Shown one piece after another: positions 10,309-21,976 of a stretch of DNA of 64,000 nucleotides. The position numbers and the translations under genes are program-made. This DNA comes from Nematopogon swammerdamellus (Eukaryota; Arthropoda; Insecta; Lepidoptera; Adelidae), in the NCBI GenBank assembly GCA_946902875.1, contig OX336345.1, forward strand, positions 17,391,395 through 17,455,394, in the 5' to 3' direction. Each line of letters starts with the position of its first letter. Position 1 is the first letter of the stretch. The notes beneath the pieces were generated by a model that saw only the letters and a program-made list of their open reading frames with translations, was not told the DNA's origin and searched no databases.

Positions 10309-10672
10309 GGCCTCATTCCATACATATATACATACATATCACACACGCTGAAACCCGACAATCGGGGTAAGCAGAATAATCGGTGTTGTGCTGCAAGAAC
10401 TCTTGTCAATTACAGCACAACACCGACCACCACGTTTCGCAAAGGATTCGAACAAGATTAAATCGATCAAGCAGCAAGTATGGCACGAAGACCCACCTGC
10501 TGCATGACTCGGTGGAAGTACCGTGCCAAGGTGAGAGGTGGCGAGCCTGTCGCCTTTTAGCACGGCATCTTGTCCTTATCCCTTAGTCGCCTTTTACGAC
10601 ATGCATGTGGAGAGATGCAGTGGGGATATTCTTTTTAAGTACCGACCCCACACGGTACTCGGCCTCATTCCA
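10309..10672 (-). mobile_element. SINE B with 12-bp target-site duplication
   Basis: The flank GGCCTCATTCCA occurs at 10309-10320 and again at 10661-10672, bracketing a reversed SINE B with a CATA-rich tail on its left. The duplication shows integration through a retrotransposition-type mechanism. Confidence 0.85.
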
Positions 10673-10707
10673 AACCTACCCAAATACCTACATCCTACTT
10701 AAACCAT

Positions 10708-12575
10708 CTTAATATTATAAACGCGAAAGTTTGTAAATGAGTTGCGTTCAGGAAGACGATAAACCTACACAAAGAAAATAAGTACCTAAGGGCGAGGCAG
10801 AAGGCCGAGCTGCGTTCAGGAAGAAGATAAACCTTCTTAAAGACAGTAAGTAACTGAGGGCGAGGCCGAAGGCCGAGCTGCGTTCGGGAAGACTATAAAC
10901 CTTCTCGAATAAAGTAAGTAATAAAGGGCGAGGCCGAAGGCCGAGCTGCGTTCAGGAAGACGATAAACTTTCTCGAAGACAGTAAGCAACTATGGGCGAG
11001 AGGATAAACCATTTTTAAGAAAGTAAGTAACCAAGGGCGAGGCCGAAGGCTGAGCTGCGTTCGGGAAGCCTAAACATTCTCGAAGAAAGTAAGTAACAAC
11101 AGGCGAGGCCGAAGGCCGAGCTGCGTTCAGGAAGAGGATAAACTTTTTTGAAGACAGTAAGTAACTATGGGCGAGGCCGAAGGCCGAGCTACGTTCAGGA
11201 GAGGATAAACCATCTTTAAGAAAGTAAGCAACAAAGGGCTAGGCCGAAGGCCGAGCTGCGTTCAGGAAGAGGATAAACCATCTTAAAAAAATTAAGTAAC
11301 AAAGGGCGAGGCCGAAGGCCGAGCTGCGTTCAGGAAGAGGATAACCTTTTCGAAGAAAGTAAGTAACAGAGGGCGAGTCAGAAGATCGAGCTGCGTTCAG
11401 GAAGACCATAATCTTCTCGAAGAAAGTAACTTCTTAGCTACTTATTTCGAAAAGGATTATCCTCTTCCTGAACGCATCTCGCCCTTCGGCCTCGCCCATA
11501 GTTACTTACTGTCTACGAGAAGGTTTATAGTCTTCTCGAACGCAGCTCGGCCTTCGGCCTCTCCCTTAGTTACTTACTGTCTACGAGAAGGTTTATAGCC
11601 TTCCCGAACGCAGCTCGGTCTTCGGCCTCGCCCTTTTTCAATTACTTTCTTAAAGATGGTTTATCCTCTTCATGAACGCAGCTCGGCCTTCGGCCTCTCC
11701 CATATACTTACTGTCTTCGAGAAAGTTTATCATCTTCCTGAACGCAGCTCGGCCTTCGGCCTCGCCCTTTGTTACTACTTTGTTCGAGAAGGTTTATAGT
11801 CTTTCCGAACGCAGCTCGGCCTTCGGCCTCGCCCTCAGTTACTTAATTTCTTAAAGATGGTTTATCCTCTTCCTGAACGCAGCTCGGCCTTCGGCCTCGC
11901 CCATAGTTACTTATTGTCTTGGGGAAAGTTTATCGTCTTCCTGAACGCAGCTCGGCCTTCGGCCTCGCCCTTTGTTACTTACTTTCTTCGAGAAGGTTTA
12001 TAGTCTTCCCGAACGCAGCTCGGCCTTCGGCCTCGCCCTCAGTTACTTACTTTCTTAAAGATGGTTTATCCTCTTCCTGAACGCAGCTCGGCCTTCAGCC
12101 TCGCCCATAGTTACTTACTGTCTTCGAGAGAGTTTATCGTCTTCCCGAACGCAGCTCGGCCTTCGGCCTCGCCCTTTGTTACTTACTTTCTTCGAGAAGG
12201 TTTATAGTCTTCCCGAACGCAGCTCGGCCTTCGGCCTCGCCCTCAGTTACTTACTTTATTAAAGATGGTTTATCCTCTTCCTGAACGCAGCTCGGCCTTC
12301 GGCCTCGCCCATAGTTACTTACTGTCTTCGGGAAGGTTTATAGTCTTCCCGAACGCAGCTCGGCCTTCGGCCTCGCCCTCAGTTACTTACTTTCTTAAAG
12401 ATGGTTCATCCTCTTCCTGAGCGCCGCTCGGCCTTCGGCCTCGCCCATAGTTGCTTACTTTCTTCGAGAAAGTTTGTCGTCTTCCTGAACGCAGCTCGGC
12501 CTACGGCCTCGCCCTTTGTTACTTATTTTCTTCGAGTCGGTTTATCGTTTACCTGAACCCAGCTCGCCCTTATGG
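10708..12575. repeat. 68-bp satellite array with internal orientation switch
   Basis: Units of about 68 bp (GGCGAGGCCGAAGGCCGAGC, then CTGCGTTCAGGAAGA, ATAAACC, AAAGTAAGTAAC) run in one sense from about 10740 to 11435 and in the opposite sense from about 11436 to 12575. The left flank AATATTATAAACGCGAAAG resembles the reversed right end of the composite elements at 17.7 and 40.8 kb, so this is probably a larger relative of them. Confidence 0.85.
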
Positions 12576-12684
12576 ACTATGGTACACATGTTAAAATTAT
12601 TAAAAAATAAAACCTAAACAAACAAAACATGTAAAACGACTCTGCAAATACTTTATCACGAAGTTATATCCCCAAAATAATTAA

Positions 12685-13127
12685 AATAAAAAATAAGTTT
12701 AAAAACTAAAACCCGACTACTGAAAAATCACGCTCTAAAAAGTATGAAACAAGAAAATGTTCTCATCTGAAATTGTTATGTACAAACTATTCAATATTTT
12801 ATCGTCTATTAAATAAACAACTTACACGTAATATATTTTAATGTATTTAATAAATATTCATAGTGTTGTTCAGAGGATAGCCGTGGTCGTATGCCACCTA
12901 CCCTATAGGGCAAAGTGGCATACGACCATGGCTATCCTCTGAACAACACTATGAATATTTATTAAATACATTAAAATATATTACGTGTAAGTTGTTTATT
13001 TAATAGACGATAAAATATTGAATAGTTTGTACATAACAATTTCAGATGAGAACATTTTCTTGTTTCATACTTTTTAGAGCGTGATTTTTCAGTAGTCGGG
13101 TTTTAGTTTTTGAACTTATTTTTTATT
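12685..13127. repeat. large palindrome, two arms of about 213 bp
   Basis: The left arm (12685-12897) and right arm (12915-13127) are reverse complements with only a few mismatches by eye, around a 17-nt centre that itself holds CCCTATAGGG. Arms begin or end near AAACCCGACTACTG. It looks like a foldback element. Confidence 0.9.
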
Positions 13128-13184
13128 AAACATTCATTTTCAGTTTTACATACATGCGCTCTTCCATAAGTAAGACGAGGTAGA

Positions 13185-13285
13185 ATAGAATAGAATAGAA
13201 ATAGAATAGAAATGCTTTATTTACACACAAAACACAAACAGAGATACAGAAGACAGAAGATAAAATACAGAAGAGCAATAGAAAT
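13185..13285 (-). repeat. probable LINE 3' end
   Basis: AGAATAG repeats run into AAATGCTTTATTTACAC, the reversed form of LINE 3' ends in which an AATAAAG signal lies next to the tail. Confidence 0.35.
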
Positions 13286-13289
13286 TAAC

Positions 13290-14030
13290 AATACTTCACA
13301 CAGAAACAGGTATCCGACCATTAACGTGATGATCATAATGTGTTAAAGCTGTGCTGTGCTGAAAACCCTAATAGTACTGCCACACTGGATGTCTTTTCTA
13401 ATTTTCCGTCTAAAATATTTCACATATGGAGTAGATATTGCATTTTTTGTATATTATTGAACGTTAGGAAAACTCGTCTTTAATTTTTAAAAGAATGAAA
13501 CAAACGTGAAAATTAAAAATCTGCTCTGAAAAATGCCGACTGCCTGTAATATAAAAAAGGTAATAAGGTCTTTCAAATAAATTGGACCCTGGGGCCTGCT
13601 CAAGAGCCGCTCGCTGACCCGCCGCCGCCTCCAACACACACCCCGTCCCCGCTGCCCGCTTCGAAGGAAATAAAAACATTCGGTGAAACACTTTTATGGT
13701 TCTCGCTTATGCGCCTGAATTTTGGTGTAGGTATAACATGACTTGTGTTCGGGATGTACATAATATTATGTAGATTTATGAAATTAAAACATGTAAAGGT
13801 GCATGAAATAGAGAAAGTTGGGGATTATCTCAAAGACGGCGTATGCCTGCAGCACATTCAATAAAATATGTACCTATATATAAAACAAAATAGTAAAATA
13901 AGTAATTTTTATTTCAATAAAATTTTAACAGATTGACAAATTACTGTGACAGTTAACGTCTGTTAACTACGTCCTCAATGATAGCAATACTCAACAAAAA
14001 AAAATAAACAAATCATAGCTCTTTCACTAG
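13290..14030. other. no gene recognised; GC-rich patch
   Basis: AT-rich sequence with one GC-rich patch at about 13585-13665. No splice-supported frame was found. Confidence 0.4.
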
Positions 14031-14034
14031 CAAT

Positions 14035-14180
14035 GATGAAATGTAGATAGATAGAAAGATAATTGTTTATTGCTTCGCAAATATTTAACAAGATATTACC
14101 ACAATGAATGCTGGTGCATTAGGCGCAAAGGCTGACTTATCACTTGAAGATATTTCTTCCAGACATCTTTGGTGTGTGAA
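14035..14180 (-). repeat. LINE 3' untranslated end
   Basis: Reversed it reads CTGGAAGAAATATCTTCAAG, TGATAAGTCAGCCTTTGCGC and GAAGCAATAAACAATT. This is the same end as at 48.1 and 57.3 kb and at the right window edge. Confidence 0.6.
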
Positions 14181-14184
14181 ATGT

Positions 14185-15170
14185 GTAAATGAATGAATAG
14201 TTAATACAAATATAAAATGTGAAAATGTTAAATGAAACTTTAAAAATATAAAGTTTAAGAAAACCTATAAAAGAAAAAAATATATATAAGCATACAATAC
14301 ACATGTAAATTTTTAAACATCATAAGAAAGAGATAAGTAGTTATGTCATGCTAAATAATCATATCAGATACATAGTTAGGTATATAATTGATATAATAGA
14401 TAGGTTATAATATTGTGATAGTAGGTATAATAAATGAATGAATGAATCAAAAAAGAACAAAATACATGTTCAACTACTAAATTATAAATATAGTATGTTT
14501 GAAAGTTCACTTTTTTATTGCATTCTGCAATAATCAACAATCTGACTTCTACATCGAAGAACAGATAACATTACAATATTCAGACAAAATGCTTCTACTA
14601 GCACAATATGTTGTAATTTGCACTAAAACTGTATGTAGGTATTCCTATCCTAATGCTCTCCAAATTGCAGCGAAGCCGCCAGCAAAAGCTTCCGCATTAT
14701 TCTACGGATGTTGTTGGATGCTCCACTGCTCCAGTAATCCCTACAAAGTTTGCTACCAAAATTCTAACCTCGTCTCTCCCATGCAGCATCACCTGGTATT
14801 AATTACAAAGTAGCCTAGTACGGGGCGATGTAGAGATTGCAACAGGAACATCGTTTCTAGAAGAGAGTTAATTCCAAGTGTGTCTATGTTTGCGTTCAAA
14901 TTGAAATATAATATAATTAACGCAAGCTATTTCGTTTGCGGCATTGGCATAGTTCTATAGCATATTTTTTTATAGAACAAATTCTACATTTCATACCTAC
15001 ATAATTTTTATACATATTTCCAACAGATAACACTGCTTACCTACATTAATTAATGTGAAGCAGTGTTTTTCTTTTTATTCGAGGAAGATTTTGTTCACTG
15101 CTTAGCTCCATGGCGGCGTAACAGTGTGATGATGCACCCAAAATCATTCCGAGTTATTATTATTGTGTAC
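14185..15170. other. no gene recognised
   Basis: Very AT-rich. A minor open frame at 14499-14813 has no recognisable domain and poor codon character. Confidence 0.45.
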
Positions 15171-15174
15171 CATA

Positions 15175-15445
15175 TTCCATTAGGGACAAGAACAAGATAC
15201 CGTGCTTAAGGGCAACAGACTGGCCACCTCTCAACTTGGCACAGTCCTTCTAACGAGTCATGCAGCGGGTGAGTCTTCGTGCCTCACTTGCTACTCGATA
15301 GTTATCTTGTCCGAATACTTTGCGAAACGTGATGGTCATTGTTCTGCTGCAATTTTTATGAGTCCTTGCATCGCAACATCTCTCAAACTATGTTCACCCC
15401 AATTGTCGGGATACAGTGTGTGCTATGTATGTATGTATATTCCAT
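15175..15445 (+). mobile_element. SINE B, 5'-truncated and diverged
   Basis: It starts inside the body (AGGGACAAGAACAAGATACC), passes the tRNA-free central region and ends CAATTGTCGGGATACAGTG with an ATGT-type tail. The internal hairpin is eroded. Confidence 0.65.
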
Positions 15446-15449
15446 TATT

Positions 15450-17230
15450 GAAAACAATAAGTATTAAATTTCATTTCTAAAAGTCATTTTCAAGTATACC
15501 CGTTTACAAAATACAAACGAGGCATTTAATAAAACTATAAAAGAGAGATTATGCTCTGTAAATGCTGCAAAAGTTGTGCAAATTGTTTGGGACATATAAG
15601 ATCGCACTTGAAATTGAACCTTCCAGTACAGGAGCAGGGTGTCCGACGAAGTCACCGGGGAGGGCGCGTTCGTAGGTAATTGTTTATGTGGCCACCCTAG
15701 CCTGGTTCAACTACGTCGGGAAATTGTGGAGCCTCAGGCGAACTACACGGCCCAGTAGCGAAGCCTTCAGGGTGTTAGTCCGTAGTTCGAACTAGGGGAG
15801 ACTTGGGATAGATTAGCCAAATTATTATTTACGTTTATAAAAATACGTTGCAAATGATTAGATATTTATTTATTGGATAATAAAGCAATAATTACACATT
15901 ATTATGTAATCGGAAATTAAATAATAAATTAAACTAATTAAAATTTTGATTAATTATTACTTAATTAAACTTAGATTATATAACATCTACAATAATTACT
16001 TAAATATTTACTTACAGTAGCCTACATACGAATAAATAAATGCAAATTATATCAGGTATTGAGATTTTTATTTACAAGTAGTTAGAATTATTATTATAGG
16101 TAATTTAGTTATTCTTGTCATTTGGCTAATGCGTATTTCTCGTTTTACATCGTGTTGACATTTTTTTTCAATTATAATAATGTTAATTAGTATGCGGCTA
16201 GTGTTTTGGGCACGGTGGGGAGTCGGCGGAGATGGATGAAATTTTTTTTATTTAATAGGTGTTAATTTTAGTTTTAGTTTTTTTTTCATTGTTATTGTGA
16301 TTTTCTAATAAGTGAATTTGTACATTGTAATATTGAATTAAATATATTGTAACGTCGTATGAAAAAAAAAAATTATAATAATTGTTTAATTTTTTTTTAT
16401 GAGGTCATTTTCCCGAATGGATTTCAGCCTGATATGGCGATGATAACGCTAGTTGTCCAACGGCGAATTTAAAACCGCAATTTAGAAATGCCTGTAATTA
16501 TCGGGTCGTATTTACTATTATGTTCAAAAAAAATGTGTAAATTGTAACGGTGGCAACTCGTAAATCGTAACAACGTAAATGGGTCGACTTCTAGAATTAT
16601 AAGCAAAAAAATTAATGAACTTTCAAATTCACGGACGGGACGGACGGACCGACGGACTGACAGACAGACAATAGACGTAGAAATTTATTTATTTATTTTA
16701 AATATTCAGGAAGTCAGACAGTAAACAGAAATAAAATAACATAACAAATTATAAGAACGCAGTGAGAATTGCTTTAAACAAATATTTCGAAGTGTGAATC
16801 GAAACAAAAACTCAATGTAAATATTAATTCATTGTATTTTGTATTAAACTAATTGTAGAACAAATTGTGACAAGTTCGAGTACAGTTTTGCTGCCATAAT
16901 TATAAATAATCAATAAACAATATACTATGCAAAGGAGATAATAGAATGCTCCATAAACAAAACGAGTGAACATTTGCGAAGAGCTAACCTCAGAATTATT
17001 GAAGGGTGGGATAATAAGAAAACATCTATGTTAAGAAAATGGCGAAGACGCCTCCGGAGAATACTAAAATATCAACTGTAACGCAACACAGGATGCGGAT
17101 AAGGCTACAAAGAGAAAGGTCGTGTGTTGAGAGGCGGCAAGTGCTGGGATAAGTGAAAAGCTCCTCCCAAAATCCTCCAAGCCCACACACTGTGGAGCAA
17201 AGATTTACAACACACGGCGTGAAGAGTACA
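15450..17230. other. no gene recognised
   Basis: Mostly AT-rich. There is a moderately GC-rich segment at 15640-15800 of unknown nature and a GGAC/GACA microsatellite at 16633-16672. Confidence 0.4.
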
Positions 17231-17231
17231 A

Positions 17232-17480
17232 ATTTGGTCAGCCTCAATAGTTTCGTGGTGCAATGGATCGACGCATATCCGGGCGCGGTCAGAACTTGGA
17301 TGAGTGACCGTTCGACGGTAGAAGCTGATCGTAGTTCGGATAACACGTAAAACTGTATGTCCCTTCCATAACCATGCTAGGAGGTAGGGTTTAACTACCT
17401 GAATGCAAGGTCGGTCGAATTGGCTATGTATATAGTTCGTGTTTTTCGTCCAGTTCAGTGTATATAACTGGCGAGGTGTT
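17232..17480 (+). mobile_element. SINE A with hybrid head, degraded
   Basis: GTCAGCCTCAATAG, then GGGCGCGGTCAGAACTTGG (5S-like) and GATCGTAGTTCGGAT, followed by a shortened central block and tail (AAGGTCGGTCGAATTGG). Confidence 0.6.
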
Positions 17481-17481
17481 C

Positions 17482-17590
17482 ACCAAGGCATTATGGGGTG
17501 CCATCAGTCAGATCCCATTAAATGGTCTGTGTTCTTGGGTCCACTGCTGGATGTACGCGTCCCCAATATTTCTGCAATCCTGCCGACCTT
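17482..17590 (-). repeat. RTE-type LINE 3' end, short
   Basis: Contains the GTCCACTGCTGGATGTACGC block shared with the RTE ends at 20.3 and 26.3 kb. Confidence 0.45.
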
Positions 17591-17725
17591 CAGTTTATAG
17601 ATTTCTTTATTAATAATATATCAAAGAACATTACATTCACTTATAGATATATTATACATAGATATTTGCGGTTACATTATTCTAATATTATTTATTGCTT
17701 CTATTATACTTACTTATAGTTATAT

Positions 17726-19574
17726 ACTAGCTTTTGCCCGCGGCTTCGCTCGCGTGAAATTCGTATTTCAAAGGAAGAAAGTAAGTAACTAAGGCCGATC
17801 TGCGTTAAGGTAAACGATAAACCTTCTCAACTAAAGTAAGTAACTAAGGGCGAGGCCGAAGGCCGAGCTGCGTTCAGGAAGACGATAAACCTACTCAAAG
17901 AAAGTAAGTAATTGAGGGCGAGGCCGAAGGTCGAGCTGCGTACAGGAAAACTATAAACCTGCTTGAAGAAAGTAAGTAACTGAGGGCGAGGCCGAAGGCC
18001 GAGCTGCGTTCAGGAAGACGATGACCTTTTCGAAGAAAGTAAGTAACAGAGGGCGAGGCCGAAGGCCGAGCTGCGTTCAGGAAGACCATAAACCTTCTCG
18101 ATGAACGGCGAGGCCAAAGGCCGAGCTGCGTTCAGGAAGACTATAAACCTTTTCGAAGAAATTAAGTAATTGAGGGCGAAGCCGAAGGCCGAGCTGCGTT
18201 CAGGAAGACTATAAACCGTCTTGGAGAAAGTAAGTAACTATCGCCCATAGTTACCTACTGTCATCGAGAAGGTTTAGCGTCTTCCAGGATACAGCTCGGC
18301 CTTCGGCCACGCCCTTAGTTACTTACTTTCTTCGAGAAGGACTTCCTGAACGCAGCTCGACCTTCGGCCTCGCCTCAGTTACTTACTTTCTTCTTTTGAA
18401 ATACGAATTTCTTCTCCCTCTCCCTCTCCCTCTCCCTCTCCCTCTCCCTCTCCCTCTCCCTATCCCTCTCCCTCTCCCTCTCCCTCTCCCTCTCCCTCTC
18501 CCTCTCCCTCTCCCTCTCCCTCTCCCTCTCCCTTTCCCTCTCCCTCTGCCTCTCCCTCTCCCTCTCCCTCTCCCTTTTTTTTATGGAAACTGACACGGTT
18601 GGCTACATCACCTACAACATCCGTGATGTCAGCCCATAACACCGGGTGAACTTGGTGCCACGTCAGTGCTTCCCTTCTGTCGTGCCGGCTACACTGAACT
18701 GGACGGAAAACACAAACTATTTACATAGCCGTTTCGGCCGACCTTTCATTCAGTGCGGTGGTATCAACCCGGGCGGGTTAAACCCTACCACCTAGTGATA
18801 TAAGAAGGGAGTCATATCCCTTAGTCGCCTTTTACGACATACACGGGGAGAGATGCAGTGGGGCTATTCTTTTAAAGTACCGGCCCCACACGGTCCCTCT
18901 CCCTCTCCCTCTCCCTCTCCCTCTCCCTCTCCCTCTCCCTCTCCCTCTCCCTCTCCCTCTCCCTCTCCCTCCCCCTTCCCAGCCCCTTCCCCCATCCCCC
19001 CTCCCCACCCCCGCCCCCTTTACTGTAATATACACTTAATTTACAGGAAAACGTAAACGAAAATCCCAATCCTTCTAGTTCTCACAGAAAACGCGATGGT
19101 ACGGAACCCTCTTTACGAGAGTACGACTCGAACTTGACCACTTTAAAAAAAAAATGGTTACCATGGCATATACACTTAATTTACAGGAAAACGTAAACGA
19201 AAATCCCAATCCTTCTAGTTCTCACAGAAAACGCGATGGTACGGAACTCTCTTTACGCAAATTCGACTCGAACTTGACCACTTTTAAAAAAAAATTGTTA
19301 CCATGGGATATACACTTAATTTACAGGAAAACGTAAACGAAAATCCCAATCCTTCTAGTTCTCACAGAAAACGCGATGGTACGGAACCCTCTGTACGCGA
19401 GCTCGGCTCGAACTTGACCACTTTTTTTAAAAATTATGTTACTCCGGGATATACACTACCCATATACGAAGTTTCGTCCAAATCCGTCCAGCCGTTCAGG
19501 CGTGAAAGAGGAACAAACAAACAAACAAACAAACAAACAAACATACTTTCACATTTATGATATTAGTGAGATAG
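17726..19574 (+). mobile_element. composite repeat element, copy 1
   Basis: It starts ACTAGCTTTTGCCCGCGGC and ends ACATTTATGATATTAGTGAG plus ATAG. In order: 68-bp satellite units in one sense (to about 18236), units in the opposite sense (to about 18390), a CCCTCT hexamer array, a reversed SINE A (18573-18892), more CCCTCT, then three 140-bp tandem units (from 19029) and an AAAC run. The second copy (40815-43114) has the same termini but unrelated flanks. It has no coding capacity: arginine/glutamate and proline/serine repeat frames over the hexamer are artefacts. Confidence 0.85.
18573..18892 (-). mobile_element. SINE A nested in composite element copy 1
   Basis: A reversed SINE A with the GCATCTCTCC-type head (18837-18892 side) sits within the CCCTCT array. 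The second composite copy holds the same insertion, so the SINE arrived before the element was copied. Confidence 0.85.
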
Positions 19575-19635
19575 TACGTACTTATTACTATTATATTTAT
19601 AGACAGACGACGGACGGACATATACTTGTATTTAC

Positions 19636-20013
19636 CTAATTTTCGGAATTTAGAAAATATAATTTGGCAGCCCTTTTAAACATTTTATTGGATGTTACAT
19701 TTTTAATTTCATTCGGAAGAGCGTTATAGATTTGTTCTCCTTCAAATGTAATATTTTTCTTTCCATAATTAGTTCGGGCTGTAGGTATCCGTATATTACG
19801 CGCGCTTCTTGTAAAATAGGTGTGTATCTCATCATTTGCATTTAGCGTGAGTTCAGTGTGAATTTCCTTGTTCAAGATTTTTCTAATATGCAGGCACGTA
19901 TGAAATTTGTAGATCAAGGAAATGTTCATAAGTTTTGTTTCCTTATAAAGAGTGTTCGTGTGCGTAAGCCGGTCTAGTTTGAATAGCGTCTTCACGAGTT
20001 TATTCTTCAGCAT
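19636..20013 (-). mobile_element. LINE reverse-transcriptase C-terminus (CR1/L2-like)
   Basis: An open minus frame of 125 codons has KTLFKLDRLTHTNTLYKET, then FTRSARNIRIPTARTNYGKK and GEQIYNALPNEIKN. This is the post-RT C-terminal region of CR1-like LINEs (LTHTxxLY ... NxRxxxxxxxxxRTxYGKxS ... WNxLPxxIK). The catalytic domain is missing, so it is a 5'-truncated copy, although this part lacks stops. Confidence 0.7.
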
Positions 20014-20254
20014 TCCGTACCAATTACTTTCCGCTGAAGAACTTTATCTCGTCGTCCCCCAGACGGGTGGTTTTTGTCCACTCCGTTTTTCTGTCGACAG
20101 CCACAGGTGCGGTGTAGGTTATCGCTGAGTACATATTATAATACTTAAGTACAAACGTAAGCGGTGAACTGAAGCCCGTTTATCAGCACAGTTCTGCTAC
20201 TGACCAGTGCACGCTTTGTTGGTCCACGGATTCGTATGCCTTAAATAAATTTTA

Positions 20255-20445
20255 TGTTATGAGCCGAATGCGTCCACTGCTGGACATACGCCTCTCCAAT
20301 TTTCCTTCTGTCTTCCCGGCCTTCAGCGGAACGGAACCATTGCTTTCCACGGGTATACTTGATGTTGTCGTTCCATCTGGCGGCTGGTCTTCCCACAGTC
20401 CGTTTTCCTGTCCACAACCACCAGTGTAAAAGTTAAACCTGGATC
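20255..20445 (-). mobile_element. RTE-type LINE 3' end
   Basis: Reversed, it contains GGAAAACGGACTGTGGGAAG, GACAACATCAAGTATAC and GTCCAGCAGTGGACGC. One frame gives the RTE C-terminal pattern (GKRTVGRPAARWND, then GRED and QQWT). Confidence 0.65.
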
Positions 20446-20530
20446 GATACCACCACACTGAATTAAGGTCGGCGTAAACGGTCCACCACGGATACAGGAG
20501 GTGACGTGGTGGGTTCGCCGTGTCACAATG
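20446..20530 (-). repeat. SINE A central-block fragment
   Basis: GATCGATACCACCACACTGA and AAGGTCGGCGTAAACGG match part of the SINE A central block. Confidence 0.35.
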
Positions 20531-20937
20531 TGGCTTCAAAAATATCTTAACTACGTTCGCTCTATTTGTCTTACCATTATAACTCTTTGGCGCTGAGAAC
20601 ACACGAACGAGAACAAACGAAGCTGCGAGACTCGGAATAATCTTCTCAGTTTTGTTACTGAACTGGGTAGTGCGGTTCTTATGAAATAATGACATCATTT
20701 GGCTTGGCTAAGTTCGAGGTCGGGGAGTAAGGCATAGCCATTTTCACTATTGAAAGAAGACACAACACAAATTGTTTATAGGCGTACCCATTTTACACAG
20801 ATGTACATACAGACTTTCATACATGTATAGTACATAAATTACCTACGCGTGTTGTCACGACAAATTTTGATCGATCTAATAATAATACAACATAATTATG
20901 AACAAATTAAGCGTCCTGGAATGTTTACCTGTGCCGC
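20531..20937. other. no gene recognised
   Basis: Contains short open frames on both strands without domains. Confidence 0.45.
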
Positions 20938-21085
20938 ATACATACAATACACATACACCACACGTTGTATCCTGAAAATCGTGGTAATCAGAGTAATCGG
21001 TGTTGTGCTGCAAGTACTCTTGTAAATTACAGCACAACACCGACCGACACGTTTAGCAATGTATTAGGACAAGATAACTTTCCCG
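20938..21085 (-). mobile_element. SINE B fragment (3' half)
   Basis: Reversed SINE B tail (CATACAATACACATACACC), the CCTGAAAATCGTGGTAA block and the intact hairpin stem GGTGTTGTGCTG/CAGCACAACACC. Confidence 0.65.
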
Positions 21086-21194
21086 CATATAAAAATTAAA
21101 TGTTTTACTTTAGTCATATTCGTCGCATTTGTCGTACATATGAAATCATTAGGGTTTAAGAGCTGATCTGGACATAATATATCATACATACATG

Positions 21195-21310
21195 CTACAT
21201 GCTCGTTTCAATAAGCTGCGACAGACGGACAGACAGACATACAGACACAAGAGAGATCCTATATGGGTTCCGTTTTTTTTTCGTTTTCAGGTACGGAACC
21301 CTAAAAATAG
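21195..21310 (+). repeat. 3' end of element D or a relative
   Basis: GACAGACGGACAGACAGAC, then GGGTTCCG and GTACGGAACCCTAAAAA, the D-type terminus. Confidence 0.5.
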
Positions 21311-21539
21311 CTTGTCAAGTACCAACATTTTTCACAGAGGATTCCGTGGCTATTCCCTTCATACATACTGAGTGCGTGCGTGCCACCCGTGAGACTTTTC
21401 TATAATTTCAGAAGAATATGATTTTCTCTCTAACCGTAACTATTTTGAAGTTTGTACACTTCACAATAGTTGTACTGCCATAAAGTACTACCTAAATTAT
21501 TTTCATTGTAATAACATAAACAAAAAGTTCTCTCTCAAA

Positions 21540-21976
21540 ATATATCTCTTCAATACATACATACATACATAGCGTCACGCCTGTTTCCCGGTGGGGTAGG
21601 TAGATACAACGGATCTCCACGTGCCACGATCCTGACACACCTCTGCCGCCTCTTCCACTCCCATAATGTTCTTCATGCATGTTCGTCGGTTACGGGTACT
21701 AAGCACTTGCCCCTTTTTGAGCACATGCCCGATCTGGTCCAGGTACGTGCGTCTAGGGCGACCCTTCCCGACTCTTCCACTCACATTTGCTTCATAAATT
21801 TCTTTCGTTAGTCTCCTATCATCAATTCTTCCAACATGACCGAACCACCGAAGCATCCCTTTCTCAATCCTTGTCACTATATCTTCTTTCAACCCACAGC
21901 GCTCTCGCACTACACTATTTCTCAATCTATCTTTCATTGTAACTCCGCACATACTCCTCAACGCGCGCATTTCCAC
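21540..21976 (-). mobile_element. LINE C-terminus with (ATGT)n tail
   Basis: A 133-codon minus frame reads [20 protein letters not shown], then [39 protein letters not shown] and [12 protein letters not shown]. This ALRxxCGVTxxDRxRN...LRWFGHVxRM pattern is the familiar C-terminal domain of insect LINE polyproteins. The tail CACGCTATGTATG-type repeat marks the element end at about 21553-21572. Truncated relatives lie at 49.3, 49.8, 57.4 and 63.5 kb. It is the best-preserved copy of this family here but lacks RT. Confidence 0.7.

Noticed and set aside
10221..10586. Several 60-74-codon frames on both strands
   Set aside because: They lie inside SINE B; similar frames recur at other SINE B copies.
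18375..18642. Arg/Glu and Pro/Leu repeat frames on both strands
   Set aside because: They are translations of the CCCTCT hexamer array and have no gene character.
20252..20698. 148-codon minus frame
   Set aside because: Runs across an RTE end and a SINE A scrap; the recognisable RTE pattern is in a different frame.
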